DNA from: Granulosicoccaceae bacterium
Lineage (GTDB): Bacteria; Pseudomonadota; Gammaproteobacteria; DAOVJZ01
Length of the DNA: 6,040 nucleotides
Assembly (NCBI GenBank): GCA_030632035.1
Contig: DAOVJZ010000098.1
Span: 1-6,040 of the forward strand
Direction: 5' to 3'
The notes below the pieces were generated by a model, which was not told where the DNA came from, ran no database searches, and saw only the letters and a program-made list of their open reading frames with translations. Each line of letters opens with the position of its first letter. The stretch's first letter is position 1. The translations under genes were made by a program, and so were the position numbers. Below are positions 5,640-6,040 of this stretch, one piece after another.

Positions 5640-6040
5640 ATGACAGACCAATATGCCGTAATGGGTAACCCCATTGCACACAGTAAATCCCCAAGTATTC
5701 ATAAACAGTTTGCCGAGCAGACAGGACAGTCACTCGAATACTCGACTATTCTCGTTGAAAAAAATGCATTCCCGCAAGCGGTTGATGAATTTCAGGCAAA
5801 AGGTGGTAAGGGATTAAATATTACGGTGCCATTTAAGGAAGAGGCATGGCGTTGTGTGAGTGAACGCAGTAAACGTGCTGAGCTGGCGGGTGCAATTAAT
5901 ACTATTGTATTCCAGGAAGATGGAACCCGTTTTGGTGATAACACCGATGGTGTTGGTTTAATTAATGATATTGTGAAAAACAATCATGGCCAGATTGCAG
6001 GCAATCATATTCTGGTTGTCGGTGCCGGTGGTGCAACACG
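5640..6040 (+). CDS. aroE: Shikimate 5-dehydrogenase (NADP-dependent), 5' part
   Basis: AroE reduces 3-dehydroshikimate to shikimate with NADPH, the fourth step towards chorismate, in the cytoplasm. The window holds the first 133 residues of an expected 270 or so; the gene runs off the right edge in frame. The start YAVMGNPIAHSKSP gives the shikimate-binding serines S15 and S17. NITVPFKEEA at 60-69 holds T62 and catalytic K66, N87 sits in LAGAINT, and DNTDGVG at 100-106 holds catalytic D103. VVGAGGA at 126-132 begins the NADP-binding Rossmann fold. These match E. coli K65 and D102 with an offset of one. The ATG at 5640 fits the family N-terminus exactly, yet no Shine-Dalgarno is visible: the upstream bases are pyrimidine-rich ACCTRCA repeats. 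Identity is firm; only the mode of translation start is odd. Confidence 0.95.
   Translation, partial: MTDQYAVMGNPIAHSKSPSIHKQFAEQTGQSLEYSTILVEKNAFPQAVDEFQAKGGKGLNITVPFKEEAWRCVSERSKRAELAGAINTIVFQEDGTRFGDNTDGVGLINDIVKNNHGQIAGNHILVVGAGGAT

Overview
The window is an ordinary chromosomal housekeeping stretch, most likely from a gammaproteobacterium. The protein types support this: a short E. coli-type TsaC, an Rsd/AlgQ anti-sigma factor (a family confined largely to Gammaproteobacteria), a HemB closest to the Pseudomonas form as I remember it, and an AroE with the usual gammaproteobacterial N-terminus. By eye the base composition is moderate, roughly mid-40s % G+C, so this is not a high-GC pseudomonad. 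I cannot name the genus. No phage, IS, tRNA, rRNA or CRISPR was seen, and no undescribed system is supported.

Layout, left to right: tsaC (+, 21-578) converges on rsd (-, 673-1143). A long perfect hairpin at 613-658, with an A-tract on one side and a T-tract on the other, can terminate transcription from both directions. A BASS-family sodium symporter gene (-, 1299-2240) lies upstream of rsd in the same direction. rsd has its own good sigma70 promoter in the gap. The symporter gene diverges from hemB (+, 2406-3416) across a 165-bp AT-rich region that holds a hemB promoter and a perfect 8+8 inverted repeat that could be an operator.

After hemB comes a 206-bp intergenic stretch. It contains A-tracts, a near-consensus promoter with a GC-rich discriminator, and a leader hairpin next to a strong ribosome binding site. 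This promoter drives a two-gene operon: a PhoU-like DUF47 protein (3623-4297) and, 11 bp downstream, a PiT phosphate permease (4309-5559). The window ends in the first half of aroE (5640 onward). Its start codon directly follows a short array of 7-bp ACCTRCA repeats and has no visible Shine-Dalgarno sequence.

The genes do not form a single pathway. They serve tRNA t6A synthesis, sigma70 control, anion/organic solute uptake, tetrapyrrole synthesis, phosphate uptake and the shikimate pathway. The most interesting points are regulatory: the heptad repeats at the aroE start, the strong stringent-looking promoter of the phosphate operon, the hemB/symporter inverted repeat, and the separation of tsaC from aroE, which are adjacent in E. 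coli.
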